The translations under genes were made by a program, and so were the position numbers. A stretch of DNA of 64,000 bases from contig NZ_CP108025.1 of assembly GCF_041435095.1 (NCBI RefSeq), positions 4,774,001 through 4,838,000 on the forward strand, given 5' to 3'. The notes under the pieces were generated by a model, which was given only the letters and a program-made list of their open reading frames with translations, was not told where the DNA came from and did no database searches. The DNA comes from Kitasatospora sp. NBC_00315. GTDB taxonomy: Bacteria > Actinomycetota > Actinomycetes > Streptomycetales > Streptomycetaceae. Positions 40,532-49,316 of this stretch are shown here, piece by piece; positions within the stretch are counted from its first letter, which is position 1; every line of letters begins with the position of its first letter.

Positions 40532-42214
40532 GTGATCAGGTCCCTCTCCCCGAGCGCGCGGCGATGTCGCCCGGCCGCGCGCCGGTCGCCCGCCGGCGCC
40601 CTGCTCGCCACCGCCGCCCTGCTCGCCACCCTCGCACTGGCCGGCGCCCCGACCGCCGCCGCCGTCACCCCCGCCGCCGTCACCCCCGCCGCCGCGAAGC
40701 CCGCGGCCGTCGTCGCCCTGGGCGACAGCGCCATCTCCGGGGAGGGTGCGGGCACCGACACCGGCGACGCGTACTTCCCCGACAGCGACAGCCCGACCGA
40801 CTACTGCCATCGGCACCCGAAGTCGGAGATCTTCGTCACCGGCATCCCCGACGTCACGCCCGTCGACCTGGCCTGCTCCGGCGCGCAGACCGGTGACCTG
40901 GTCAGCGACCCCGTGCTCGCGAGGACGACCGGCCCGGGCAGCGGCGACTTCGGCGAGCCCAAGCAGGACGTCCAGCTCGCCCGGACGGCGGCCGCGTACG
41001 ACGTCAGGATGGTCGTCGTCACGATCGGGGCCAACGACGACTTCGACTTCAGCGGCATCATGATGCACTGCCTCGGCCAGTACTTCCCGGTGCCGCAGAG
41101 CCAGGGCTGCCGGGACACCATCGGCAGCGCCGACATCGCCGCGCGGGCCGAGCGGGTCCGGCCCAAGGTGGTCGCCGCGCTGCAGGACATCCGGCAGACC
41201 ATGCGCACGGCCGGCTACGCCGACTCCTCGTACCAGCTGGTCTTCCAGTCCTACTTCAACCCGATCACACCCGACATCCGGACCGACACCTACGTCGGCA
41301 AGGTGGCGGACGGCTGCCCCGCCTTCCCCGAGGACCTCGCCTGGGGGCACAACTGGGTGGTGCCGGTGCTCAGCGACACCCTGCGGGCCGCCGCCGAGGA
41401 GGTCCCCGGCGTCCGGTACCTCGACCAGCGCCGGGTCTCCTTCGGGCACGAGGTCTGCGCCGAGTGGACCAGCTCCCCGTACGAGTACACCAACGGGGAC
41501 GTCATCAACCTCTCCGAATGGGTCCGCAACGGCTGTGACCAGCAGATCGGCATTCCCGGCCTGTGCATGAACATGGTCCGCCAGTCGTACCACCTGCGGG
41601 TCGCGGGCTACCGCGCCGAGGGCGGCTGCCTCGCCCAGTTCTACGCCCGGCCGACCCAGCAGCAGGCGTACTGCACGCTCAACCAGCAGAACACCACCTC
41701 CATCGAACCGCTCACCCCCGGACGGCCGTTCGACGACAAGCCCGAGGACGGCTCCTGGTACCAGCTCACCAACGTCGCCGACGGCAAGGTGCTCGACCTC
41801 GCGGGCGGCGGTACGTACGGCGACAGCACCAACGGGCGTCCCGCCATCGCCTACACCGCCACCGGGGGCCTGAACCAGTCCTTCGTCCTGGAGGCGAAGG
41901 CGGGCAACAGCTACGAGCTGGACTTCAGCGGGAACCGGGACATGTGCCTGGACGCCACCGGCGCCTCCACCGCCCCCGGCACCAGGCTGGAGCAGTGGCG
42001 CTGCAACGGCGGCGGCAACCAGCACTGGGTCTTCGTCCCGGCCGGGAACGGCCGGTACGAACTGGCCGACTCGCAGGACACCGGCAAGGTCGCGACCGTC
42101 GGCGGGGTCCCGGACGCCCAGGGCAATCCGCCGGTCGCCCTGGCGGCCGACACCGGCGCGCCCGAGCAGCTCTGGCAGCTCACCGAGCTGGGCATCGTCT
42201 ACCTGCACGGCTGA
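40532..42214 (+). CDS. Secreted SGNH/GDSL hydrolase with ricin-type lectin domain
   Basis: 560 residues; GTG with AAGGAG 7 nt upstream. A twin-Arg/Ala-rich signal peptide ends near AGAPTAAA, followed by a VTPAAVTPAA repeat. The SGNH hydrolase domain (60-400) has VVALGDSAISGEGAG with nucleophile Ser66, TIGANDDFDFSG (block III) and a late QSYHLRVAGYRAEG that supplies His. Six or more Cys suggest disulfides. Residues about 430-560 are a ricin-B-like lectin (NVADGKVLDLAGGGTYGDST, MCLDATGASTAPGTRLEQWR, QHWVF) for carbohydrate binding. It is an extracellular esterase or lipase, perhaps acting on acetylated polysaccharide. Confidence 0.88.
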   Translation: MIRSLSPSARRCRPAARRSPAGALLATAALLATLALAGAPTAAAVTPAAVTPAAAKPAAVVALGDSAISGEGAGTDTGDAYFPDSDSPTDYCHRHPKSEIFVTGIPDVTPVDLACSGAQTGDLVSDPVLARTTGPGSGDFGEPKQDVQLARTAAAYDVRMVVVTIGANDDFDFSGIMMHCLGQYFPVPQSQGCRDTIGSADIAARAERVRPKVVAALQDIRQTMRTAGYADSSYQLVFQSYFNPITPDIRTDTYVGKVADGCPAFPEDLAWGHNWVVPVLSDTLRAAAEEVPGVRYLDQRRVSFGHEVCAEWTSSPYEYTNGDVINLSEWVRNGCDQQIGIPGLCMNMVRQSYHLRVAGYRAEGGCLAQFYARPTQQQAYCTLNQQNTTSIEPLTPGRPFDDKPEDGSWYQLTNVADGKVLDLAGGGTYGDSTNGRPAIAYTATGGLNQSFVLEAKAGNSYELDFSGNRDMCLDATGASTAPGTRLEQWRCNGGGNQHWVFVPAGNGRYELADSQDTGKVATVGGVPDAQGNPPVALAADTGAPEQLWQLTELGIVYLHG

Positions 42215-42406
42215 TCCCGGCCGCCCGCCGCCCGCCGCCTGCCGGTCTGCCGCTCACCCCGCCCGGCCCGTCGCCCGCCCCGCCCCGGGCGGCGGCGAGC
42301 CGGTGCCGGGGCACGGCGGCCGGGGTGCCGTAGGCTCACCCGGCATATCGGTACAGAGTCGCGCGGTCATCGGCGGCGGAGCCCGGGTCCCAGGAGTCAC
42401 GGTGCC

Positions 42407-43669
42407 ATGAGCAGTCCATCCAGCACGACGCCCGAGGCCGCCCGGGCGGCCCTGCCCGCCCCGCGGCCGGCCCGTGAGCCGGTGCGCCGCACCCTCCGCC
42501 GGAGCGTCCGGCGCTTCGGCCCCGCTCTGGCCGCGTACGCGGCGGTGAAGGCGGCCGGGTTCGCCGTCTTCCTCGGGCTCCTGGCCCTCTCGGGCGACTA
42601 CGCGGACAAGAACCCGGGCCGCGGTGGCGGGGCCACACCCTGGGACGTGCTCGGCAGCTGGGACGGCGTCTGGTACCAGCGGATCGCCCGTAACGGCTAC
42701 CACCCGCAGCTGATTGCGCTCGAAGGCTTCCCGCACGCGACCCTCTACGAGAACTCGGCCGCGTTCTTTCCGCTCTACCCCTGGTCGATCCGGATCGTCT
42801 CGGCCTGTACCGGTCTCGGTTCCCACGGCGCCGGGATGCTGGTCGCCGTCCTGTCCTCGTTCGTCGCGGCGGCCGGGATCTACGCCGTCGCCGCCCGGGT
42901 CGGCGGTGTCCGGACGGGCGTGATCGCCGCCGCCGTGTGGGGCCTGTTCCCCGGCTCGGGCGTCGAGTGGGCGGTCTACTCCGACTCGCTCTACGTGGCC
43001 CTCGCGGCCTGGGCCTGCTACTGCGTGATGACCAGGCGCTGGCTCAGCGCGGGTCTGCTCACCTTCACGGCCGGTCTCGGCCGGCCGACCGCCGCGGTGC
43101 TCGTCGTGGCCGTGTCCGTTGCGGCGCTCGTCGCACTCGTCCGGCGTACGGACGGCATCGCGCGCCCCCTGGCCGCCATCCTCCTGACCCCCTGGGGCCT
43201 GATCGGCTACATCCTCTGGGTCGGCCACCAGGTGGGCGACTACGCCGGCTACTTCACCCTCCAGCGGGGTGCCTGGAACCGCTACGTCGACTACGGCGCG
43301 GCCACCGCCACGACCCTGGTCGACGTGATCCTCGGTCACTGGGACGGCTGGCAGGTCAACCCCGTGCCCGATCTGATCGCGGTCGCCCTGCTGATCACCC
43401 TGCCGGGCCTGTTCGTCCTGCTGCTGCGGACCCGGCCCCCGCTCGTGCTGGTGCTCTACACCGTGCTGACCGTGGCCGCCGCCCTCGGCAGCAACCAGAT
43501 CTTCGACAACGTCTCGCGCTACCTGCTGCCCGCCTTCCCGCTGTTCATCGGTCCGGCCCACGCGCTGCGGCGGCAGCGATGGACCACCCTGGCCGGCCTC
43601 TTCGCGCTGCCCGCCCTCGCCGCCGGCTGGTACGCGGGCTACGCGCTGTTCGAACTCGGCGTGCCCTAG
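42407..43669 (+). CDS. PIG-V-like mannosyltransferase family membrane protein
   Basis: 420 residues with about ten hydrophobic segments. The first outer loop carries LGSWDGVWYQRIARNGYHP, the Asp-containing signature of GT-C/PIG-V type glycosyltransferases that use lipid-linked sugars; AAFFPLYPW and NVSRYLLPAFPLFIGPAHAL follow. AGGAG lies 11 nt before the ATG. It likely transfers mannose to a lipid or protein acceptor at the outer face of the membrane. Not in an obvious operon; the gene upstream is the SGNH hydrolase. Confidence 0.8.
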   Translation: MSSPSSTTPEAARAALPAPRPAREPVRRTLRRSVRRFGPALAAYAAVKAAGFAVFLGLLALSGDYADKNPGRGGGATPWDVLGSWDGVWYQRIARNGYHPQLIALEGFPHATLYENSAAFFPLYPWSIRIVSACTGLGSHGAGMLVAVLSSFVAAAGIYAVAARVGGVRTGVIAAAVWGLFPGSGVEWAVYSDSLYVALAAWACYCVMTRRWLSAGLLTFTAGLGRPTAAVLVVAVSVAALVALVRRTDGIARPLAAILLTPWGLIGYILWVGHQVGDYAGYFTLQRGAWNRYVDYGAATATTLVDVILGHWDGWQVNPVPDLIAVALLITLPGLFVLLLRTRPPLVLVLYTVLTVAAALGSNQIFDNVSRYLLPAFPLFIGPAHALRRQRWTTLAGLFALPALAAGWYAGYALFELGVP

Positions 43670-43771
43670 CGGCGCTCCGTCCGACATCGCGTCAGGCGGC
43701 GTGTGTGGCGACCGGCGGCCTGACCGGCCGTCCGACCGGGCGCTCCGACCGGGCGACCTGACCGGCCGTCC

Positions 43772-43808
43772 GGCCGGGCACGCTACGGCCGGGCACGCTA
43801 CGGCCGGG
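43772..43808. repeat. 15-bp tandem repeat over PBP stop codon
   Basis: GGCCGGGCACGCTAC is repeated at 43772 and 43787, with a partial third copy at 43802. The stop codon of the penicillin-binding protein (43800-43798) lies inside, so the last codons of that gene are part of the repeat. The preceding 60 bp contain further degenerate GACCGGCCGTCC units. Confidence 0.7.
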
Positions 43809-46038
43809 TGGTCGCCCTGCCGTCGCGCGGGCGCCCGGAGGTGCCGGGGGTGGAGGGGCGGCCCGAGGGCGACGGATCGGCCCCGTCGGTCGGGGTGGCC
43901 CCGGGATCCGTCCGGGGCGCCGGGTCGGGGATGTCGGCCATCTGCAGGCGCTGCTTGGGGGTGCCCCGCAGTGCCTGGTTCATGGCGTCCCGCCAGATCG
44001 GACCGGGGCCGCTCGCCCCGAACACCTCGCGGGTGAACTTGCCGTTGATGGTGATGTTCCGCATCTCGACGCCGCCGGCCGGGCCGCCGAGCCAGACCGC
44101 GGTGGCCAGCCGGGGCGTGTAGCCGTCGAACCAGGCGGCCTTCTTCTGGTCCGAGGTGCCGGTCTTGCCGGCGATCTGCCGCCCGTCGTCGAGCCCGAGG
44201 TCCGCGCCGGTACCGGTCTCCGTCACGCCGTTCAGGATGGTGTTGATGACGTCGGCGGTGCTCTCGGAGAAGGCCCGGTCGCAGTGCGGGGCCGGGACGG
44301 GGACGTCCTTGCCCTGCACGGTGGTGATCCGGCTGATCGCGAGCGGTGCGCAGTACATCCCCCGGGCGGCGAAGGTGGCGTAGACGTTCGCCATGGTCAG
44401 CGGGCTCATCTCCTCGACGCCCAGCGCCATCGCGGGGACCTCCTCCAGCGGCTTGCCGCTGGCCTTGGCGGTGATGCCGAGCTTGTTGGCCATCTGCTTG
44501 ACCGGGCAGAGGCCGATCTCCTGCTCCATCTGCACGAAGTAGGTGTTGACCGAGCGGGCCATCGCCTCCTTGAGCTCGTAGGGCCCCTTCTCGTTCGCGG
44601 ACTCGTTGGGGACGCTGCGCCCCTTGCCGGTCACGGTGTTGCGCCAGGTGCCGTCGCAGGTCTTCATCGTCGGGTAGTCGAGGCGGTTCGGTGCCGAGTA
44701 CGACTGGGTCGGCGGGAGTCCCGCCTCCAGTGCGGCGGCCGCCACGATCGGCTTGAACGTCGAACCCGGCTGGAAGCCGTTGCCGCCGCCCATCGCGTAG
44801 TCCACGTTGAAGTTGACCACCGTCTGGTTCTTGGTCGTGTCCAGTCCGTACGGGCGGGTCTGCGCCATCGCCAGGATCCTGCCGGTGCCGGGCTCGATCA
44901 TGGTGGTGGCGGCCGAGACGGTGTCCGTCACCCGGACGTTCGAGCTCACGGCGTCCTGCGCGGCGGCCTGCTTGTCCGGGTCCAGGGTGGTGTAGATGTT
45001 CAGGCCGCCCTGGTCCCAGAGCTTCTTGCGGTCGGCCGCGGTCTTGCCGAAGGCAGGGTCCTGCTTGACCACGTGCCGGACGTAGTCGCAGAAGAAGCCC
45101 ATTCCGGCGCCGGCGGTGATGCAGCCGTTCTGCGGGCTCCGGTACGCGAGCCCGAGCGGGGCGGCCTTGGCGTCCCTGGCCTGGTCCGCCGTGATGTGCT
45201 TGTTCTCCAGCATCTTGTCGATGACCACGTTGCGGCGGGTGGTCGCGGCCTGCGGGTGCAGCTTGGGGTCGTACTGCGACGGGTTCTGCACCAGTCCGGC
45301 CAGGGTGGCGGCCTCGGGGACGGTGAGGTCCTTGTCGCTCTTGCTGAAGTAGCGCTGGGAGGCGGCCTCGACGCCGTAGGCGCCGTTCCCGTAATACGTG
45401 ATGTTGAGGTAGTTGGTGAGGATCTGGTCCTTGGTCAGATCCTCCTCCAGCTTGATGGCGTACTTCAGCTCCTGGATCTTGCGGCCCAGGGTCTTGCGCT
45501 GCGCCTCCTGGACGGCGGCCACGTCGTCGCCGGCCTTCTCGACGTTGACGTTCTTCACGTACTGCTGGGTGAGCGTCGAGGCGCCCTGGGCGGTGGTGCC
45601 GCTCTCGGCGTTCTTGCTCGCCGCGCGGAGCACGCCCTTGAGGTCGACGGCGCCGTGCTCGTAGAAGCGCGCGTCCTCGATGTCGACCTGGGCCTGGCGC
45701 ATGATCGGCGCCATCTGCTCCGCGGTCAGCACCGTCCGGTCGCGTTCGTACACCTTGGCTATCAGGCCGCCCTTGGCGTCGAAGATCTGGGTCGCCTGGG
45801 TGAGCGGCGGCGCCTTGAAGTCGTCCGGGATGTCGTCGAAGCTCTCTGCGGTGTTCTTGGCGGTCAGCCCGAGCGCGCCGACGGCGGGCAGTGCCATGCC
45901 CGCCAGCAGGACGCCGGCCAGCACGCTGGCACCGAGGAAGGTCCCGCCGTACCCGGCCAGCCGGCCCGGTGAACGGCGTCGGCGCCGGACTTCGGATGTG
46001 TCGGGGGACTCGGGGCCCGCGGGGCGCGTCGATGCCAT
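43798..46038 (-). CDS. Class A penicillin-binding protein (transglycosylase/transpeptidase)
   Basis: 746 residues. A basic N-terminus and one membrane anchor (FLGASVLAGVLLAGMALPAVG, about 33-55) precede the GT51 domain: DIEDARFYEHGAVDLKGVLR with catalytic Glu, GASTLTQQYVKN and TYYGNGAYGVEAAS. The transpeptidase domain has GSTFKPI (Ser427, Lys430), SVNTYFVQ and GKTGTSDQKKAAWFDG. The C-terminal tail is Pro/Ser/Arg-rich and variable. It polymerises and cross-links peptidoglycan outside the membrane. Together with conserved FCDYV and GLCP cysteines this is a typical Streptomyces PBP1. Confidence 0.95.
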   Translation of the reverse strand: MASTRPAGPESPDTSEVRRRRRSPGRLAGYGGTFLGASVLAGVLLAGMALPAVGALGLTAKNTAESFDDIPDDFKAPPLTQATQIFDAKGGLIAKVYERDRTVLTAEQMAPIMRQAQVDIEDARFYEHGAVDLKGVLRAASKNAESGTTAQGASTLTQQYVKNVNVEKAGDDVAAVQEAQRKTLGRKIQELKYAIKLEEDLTKDQILTNYLNITYYGNGAYGVEAASQRYFSKSDKDLTVPEAATLAGLVQNPSQYDPKLHPQAATTRRNVVIDKMLENKHITADQARDAKAAPLGLAYRSPQNGCITAGAGMGFFCDYVRHVVKQDPAFGKTAADRKKLWDQGGLNIYTTLDPDKQAAAQDAVSSNVRVTDTVSAATTMIEPGTGRILAMAQTRPYGLDTTKNQTVVNFNVDYAMGGGNGFQPGSTFKPIVAAAALEAGLPPTQSYSAPNRLDYPTMKTCDGTWRNTVTGKGRSVPNESANEKGPYELKEAMARSVNTYFVQMEQEIGLCPVKQMANKLGITAKASGKPLEEVPAMALGVEEMSPLTMANVYATFAARGMYCAPLAISRITTVQGKDVPVPAPHCDRAFSESTADVINTILNGVTETGTGADLGLDDGRQIAGKTGTSDQKKAAWFDGYTPRLATAVWLGGPAGGVEMRNITINGKFTREVFGASGPGPIWRDAMNQALRGTPKQRLQMADIPDPAPRTDPGATPTDGADPSPSGRPSTPGTSGRPRDGRATTRP

Positions 46039-46208
46039 GGCTGCACACTATGTCCCCGCAAGTCGACCATGGGGACAAGTGTTCGCACACAGCTGTCACA
46101 ACCGTGCGACAACTTCATCACGTCAATCTTTCTGCCCCGGTCCGCCGGTGAGGATCCGTCAGCCCGCGACCGCCGCCGCGCGGAGCGCCCCGCGGCGGCG
46201 GACCGCCG

Positions 46209-46691
46209 TCAGGGCCAGACCAGGCAGTACAGCTGGTGCCCCGCGTCGTGCAGGCGGTTCGCGAAGTCCTGCCACTCGTGCAGCATGCTGTAGATCACGA
46301 AGGCGTCGCGCGGGCCCCGGCGGTCGGGGACGGTGGACCAGATGAAGGCGGCGGCGCCCAGTTCGGTCTCGTCCGCCTTCCGGAGGGGCTCGACGACGAT
46401 CTGGGGCAGCTGGACGACGGCGTAGTCGGGATGCAGGACGACGAGCTCCAGTGGCGGCACCTGGTGCAGCGGGACGCCCTGGATGCCGGTGAGCACCATG
46501 GCGCTCATGGTCTCCGGCTTGATCTTGGTGGAGAGATGGCCGTTGGGTGAGCCGCTGGTCTCCATCAGGTCGCCGAGCCGGCCGAGCGCGCCGAGCTCGC
46601 CCGCGTCGAGGCCGAGGCCGCCGGGGCCGAGGGCGGTGGGGACTCTGGCGGCGGTGGCGCGATCGGGTGCGCCGAAGTACTTGTAGGTCAC
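46209..46691 (-). CDS. Conserved actinobacterial protein of unknown function
   Basis: 160 residues from the GTG at 46691 (VTYKYFGAPD), which has GAGGGA upstream; the frame stays open for 49 low-complexity residues more. No signal or membrane segment. Conserved-looking stretches are MVLTGIQGVPLHQVPPLELV, YAVVQLPQ, TVPDRRGPRDAFVIY and HEWQDFANRLHDAGHQLYCL. I recall homologues in the same place before hemL in Streptomyces with no known role. A divergent 467-bp gap separates it from hemL. Confidence 0.75.
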   Translation of the reverse strand: MTYKYFGAPDRATAARVPTALGPGGLGLDAGELGALGRLGDLMETSGSPNGHLSTKIKPETMSAMVLTGIQGVPLHQVPPLELVVLHPDYAVVQLPQIVVEPLRKADETELGAAAFIWSTVPDRRGPRDAFVIYSMLHEWQDFANRLHDAGHQLYCLVWP

Positions 46692-46965
46692 CCCCACGCG
46701 TCCCTCACCCCGTCTTCCACTGCCACCTGCACCCGTACCCGCTCCCGTACCCCCGCGCGCCGCCCTGGCGGACCGGCGGGAGCCGCGCGCGATCTCGTCG
46801 TGGCCGTCCTGCGCCTCGGACACTCGGACCATCCTCACCGGAATTCGCCGGAATCGACAGACCCCCGCACGTCCGGCGTCCCTCCCGGACGTGCCCCTTA
46901 CCCGTCATGCGCCGTCGTACACGGTCGCTGGTGAAACCCGTCCAACCCGTTCAGAACCGCAGCAT

Positions 46966-47111
46966 CCGACCGTGTGCACGGTCGGTTTCGCGCAGTCCCT
47001 GTGCACAGCATCTGCGCACAGTCTGACCGGTCCGGTCAAGGCAGCCGTCAGCGCCCTTGCCGTACGGACCACCGTACAGACAAGGCACACGGATCATCGT
47101 TCCAGATGATC
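46966..47111. promoter_or_regulatory. Dyad-rich control region upstream of hemL
   Basis: Three separate symmetric elements: CCGACCGTG-TG-CACGGTCGG (46966-46985), TGACCGG-T-CCGGTCA (47024-47038) and GATCATC-6 bp-GATGATC (47092-47111). They lie in the 467-bp gap 46692-47158, which contains no supportable gene. The last is 47 bp before the hemL start. They may be operators for regulators of haem synthesis. Confidence 0.55.
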
Positions 47112-47158
47112 GGGTCCGACATGCAGAGGTGAAGGACACGATTTGAGACCATGTCCGG

Positions 47159-48481
47159 GTGAGCTACCCCTACGAAGCACCTCAGTCCCAGTCGCTGTTC
47201 GACCGCGCCTCGGTCGTCACCCCGGGCGGCGTCAACTCTCCGGTGCGCGCATTCCGCGCGGTCGGTGGCACGCCGCGGTTCATGGTGTCCGGAAACGGCC
47301 CCTACCTCACCGACGCCGACGGCCGTGAGTACGTCGACCTGGTGTGCTCGTGGGGACCGATGATCCTGGGCCACGCCCACCCGGCGGTGATCGACGCCGT
47401 CCAGCAGGCGGTCACCCGCGGCACCTCCTTCGGCACGCCCGGGCAGGGCGAGGTCGAGCTGGCGGAGGAGATCGTGGCGCGGATCGCGCCGGTCGAGCAG
47501 GTCCGGCTGGTCTCCTCCGGCACCGAGGCGACCATGTCGGCGATCCGGCTGGCCCGTGGCTTCACCGGCCGCGCCAAGGTGGTCAAGTTCGCCGGCTGCT
47601 ACCACGGCCACGTGGACGCGCTGCTGGCCGCCGCGGGTTCGGGCGTCGCGACCTTCGGCCTGCCGGACACCCCCGGCGTCACCGGGGCCCAGGCGGGCGA
47701 CACCATCGTGCTGCCGTACAACGACCTGGCCGCCGTCGAGCAGGCGTTCAAGGCGCACCCCGGCGAGATCGCCTGTGTGATCACCGAGGCCTCGCCCGGC
47801 AACATGGGGGTCGTCCCCCCGCTGCCCGGCTTCAACGGCGGCCTGGCCCGGCTCTGCCGGGAGAACGGCGCGTTGTTCGTCTCGGACGAGGTGATGACCG
47901 GCTTCCGCGTCTCCAGGGCCGGCTGGTACGGCCTGGAGGCCGCGCACGAGGGCTGGGCGCCGGATCTGCTGACCTTCGGCAAGGTGATGGGCGGCGGCTT
48001 CCCCGCGGCGGCCTTCGGTGGCCGCGCCGACGTGATGGGCCACCTGGCGCCGGCCGGCCCGGTCTACCAGGCGGGCACGCTCTCGGGTAACCCGGTCGCC
48101 ACCGCCGCCGGCCTGGCCCAGCTGCGCGGCTGCACCGACGAGGTGTACGCCACGGTGGACCGGGTCTCCGCCGAGGTCTCCGGCCTGGTCGAGCAGGCGC
48201 TGACCAAGGAGGGCGTGGCCCACCGGGTGCAGCGGGCCGGAAACATGTTCTCGGTGTTCTTCACCGAGGAGCAGGTGAACGACTACGACCAGGCGAAGCG
48301 GCAGCAGGCGTACCGTTTCACCGGCTTCTTCCACTCGATGCTCGCCCAGGGCGTCTACCTGCCGCCGTCCGCCTTCGAGTCCTGGTTCGTCTCGGCGTCC
48401 CACGACGAGCGGGCGGTCGAGCGGATCGCCGCCGCCCTGCCGGCCGCCGCCCGCGCGGCCGCCGAGGCCCGGCCCGCGTGA
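47159..48481 (+). CDS. hemL: Glutamate-1-semialdehyde 2,1-aminomutase
   Basis: 440 residues. It converts the product of HemA into 5-aminolevulinate with PLP. Typical parts: SLFDRASVVTPGGVNSPVRAF, DLVCSWGPMILGHAHP, VSSGTEATMSAIRLARGFTG, FAGCYHGHVDALLA, LFVSDEVMTGFR and the PLP lysine (Lys275) in LTFGKVMGGGFPAAAFGG. The GTG start has only a weak ribosome site. It is separated from the hemACD-B cluster by 12 kb and has its own dyad-rich control region. Confidence 0.95.
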   Translation: MSYPYEAPQSQSLFDRASVVTPGGVNSPVRAFRAVGGTPRFMVSGNGPYLTDADGREYVDLVCSWGPMILGHAHPAVIDAVQQAVTRGTSFGTPGQGEVELAEEIVARIAPVEQVRLVSSGTEATMSAIRLARGFTGRAKVVKFAGCYHGHVDALLAAAGSGVATFGLPDTPGVTGAQAGDTIVLPYNDLAAVEQAFKAHPGEIACVITEASPGNMGVVPPLPGFNGGLARLCRENGALFVSDEVMTGFRVSRAGWYGLEAAHEGWAPDLLTFGKVMGGGFPAAAFGGRADVMGHLAPAGPVYQAGTLSGNPVATAAGLAQLRGCTDEVYATVDRVSAEVSGLVEQALTKEGVAHRVQRAGNMFSVFFTEEQVNDYDQAKRQQAYRFTGFFHSMLAQGVYLPPSAFESWFVSASHDERAVERIAAALPAAARAAAEARPA

Positions 48482-48533
48482 GCGCCGTGGCCCCGCACCC
48501 GTCCATCCCAGCAGCCCGCCAGGAGAACTTGAA

Positions 48534-49214
48534 GTGAGCGCCAAAGAGATCACCGTCGTGCACCTCATGCGCCACGGTGAGGTGCACAACCCGGAGGGCA
48601 TCCTGTACGGGCGCCTGCCGGACTACCACCTGTCCGAGCTCGGCCGGCAGATGGCCGACCGGGTCGCCGAGGACCTCGCCGGGCGGGACATCACCCACGT
48701 GGTGGCGTCCCCGCTGGAGCGGGCCCAGGAGACCGCCGAGCCGATCGGCAAGGCGCACGGCCTGGAGGTGGCGGCCGACGAGCGGCTGATCGAGGCGGAC
48801 AACATCTTCCAGGGCAAGACCTTCGGGGTGGGCGACGGCTCGCTGCGCAACCCGGCCTACTGGAAGTACCTGACCAACCCGTTCCAGCCGTCCTGGGGCG
48901 AGCCGTACATCGAGCAGGTGGTGCGGATGATGGGCGCGCTGGCCGCCGCCCGGGACGCCGCGCGCGGGCACGAGGCGGTCTGCGTCAGCCACCAGCTGCC
49001 GATCTGGACGGTCCGCTCGTTCGTCGAGAAGCGCCGGCTCTGGCACGACCCGCGCCGCCGCCAGTGCTCGCTGGCCTCGCTGACCAGCTTCACCTACGAG
49101 GGCGACAAGATCGTCTCGGTCGGCTACCGCGAGCCGGCCCGCGATCTGCTCCCGGCGCACCTGGTCGGCAAGGGCGGCAAGGGCAAGCCGGTGGGTAAGA
49201 GCTTCGGGGCCTGA
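48534..49214 (+). CDS. Histidine phosphatase (phosphoglycerate mutase-like) family protein
   Basis: 226 residues. The RHG motif is VHLMRHGEVHNPEGILYGRL with phospho-accepting His; the second catalytic His is in CVSHQLPIWTVRS, and HVVASPLERAQETA completes the site. The C-terminus is Lys/Gly-rich. CAGGAGAAC precedes the GTG. The gene follows hemL by 52 bp and is ahead of the cytochrome c genes, as in S. coelicolor. Substrate unknown; a true glycolytic role is unlikely. Confidence 0.85.
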   Translation: MSAKEITVVHLMRHGEVHNPEGILYGRLPDYHLSELGRQMADRVAEDLAGRDITHVVASPLERAQETAEPIGKAHGLEVAADERLIEADNIFQGKTFGVGDGSLRNPAYWKYLTNPFQPSWGEPYIEQVVRMMGALAAARDAARGHEAVCVSHQLPIWTVRSFVEKRRLWHDPRRRQCSLASLTSFTYEGDKIVSVGYREPARDLLPAHLVGKGGKGKPVGKSFGA

Positions 49215-49250
49215 CCACCCCGGCGCCGCATGGCGCAGTCGCAGGTCAGA

Positions 49251-49279
49251 GGGGGTCCGACACGCAAGGTCGGACCCCC
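49251..49279 (+). terminator. Terminator after phosphatase gene
   Basis: GGGGGTCCGAC and GTCGGACCCCC form a perfect 11-bp stem with a 7-nt loop; outer GCAGGT/ACCTGC repeats (49241, 49284) can extend it. It ends 21 bp before the Rex-like site. Confidence 0.8.
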
Positions 49280-49300
49280 CGAAACCTGCCTGGACTCTCA

Positions 49301-49316
49301 TGCGAAACTTTTCACA
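49301..49316 (+). promoter_or_regulatory. Rex-operator-like site at tlpA start
   Basis: TGCGAAACTTTTCACA. Against TGTGAA-4 bp-TTCACA it matches 11 of 12 positions. It touches the ATG of tlpA (49316), and the AAACTT inside could be the -10 of a leaderless mRNA, so Rex binding here would block transcription start. Confidence 0.6.

Noticed and set aside
42254..46099. A 1,281-residue open frame on the minus strand
   Set aside because: It is the out-of-phase shadow of the penicillin-binding protein and neighbouring genes; composition is Arg/Pro/Gly with no family motif, as expected in high-G+C DNA.
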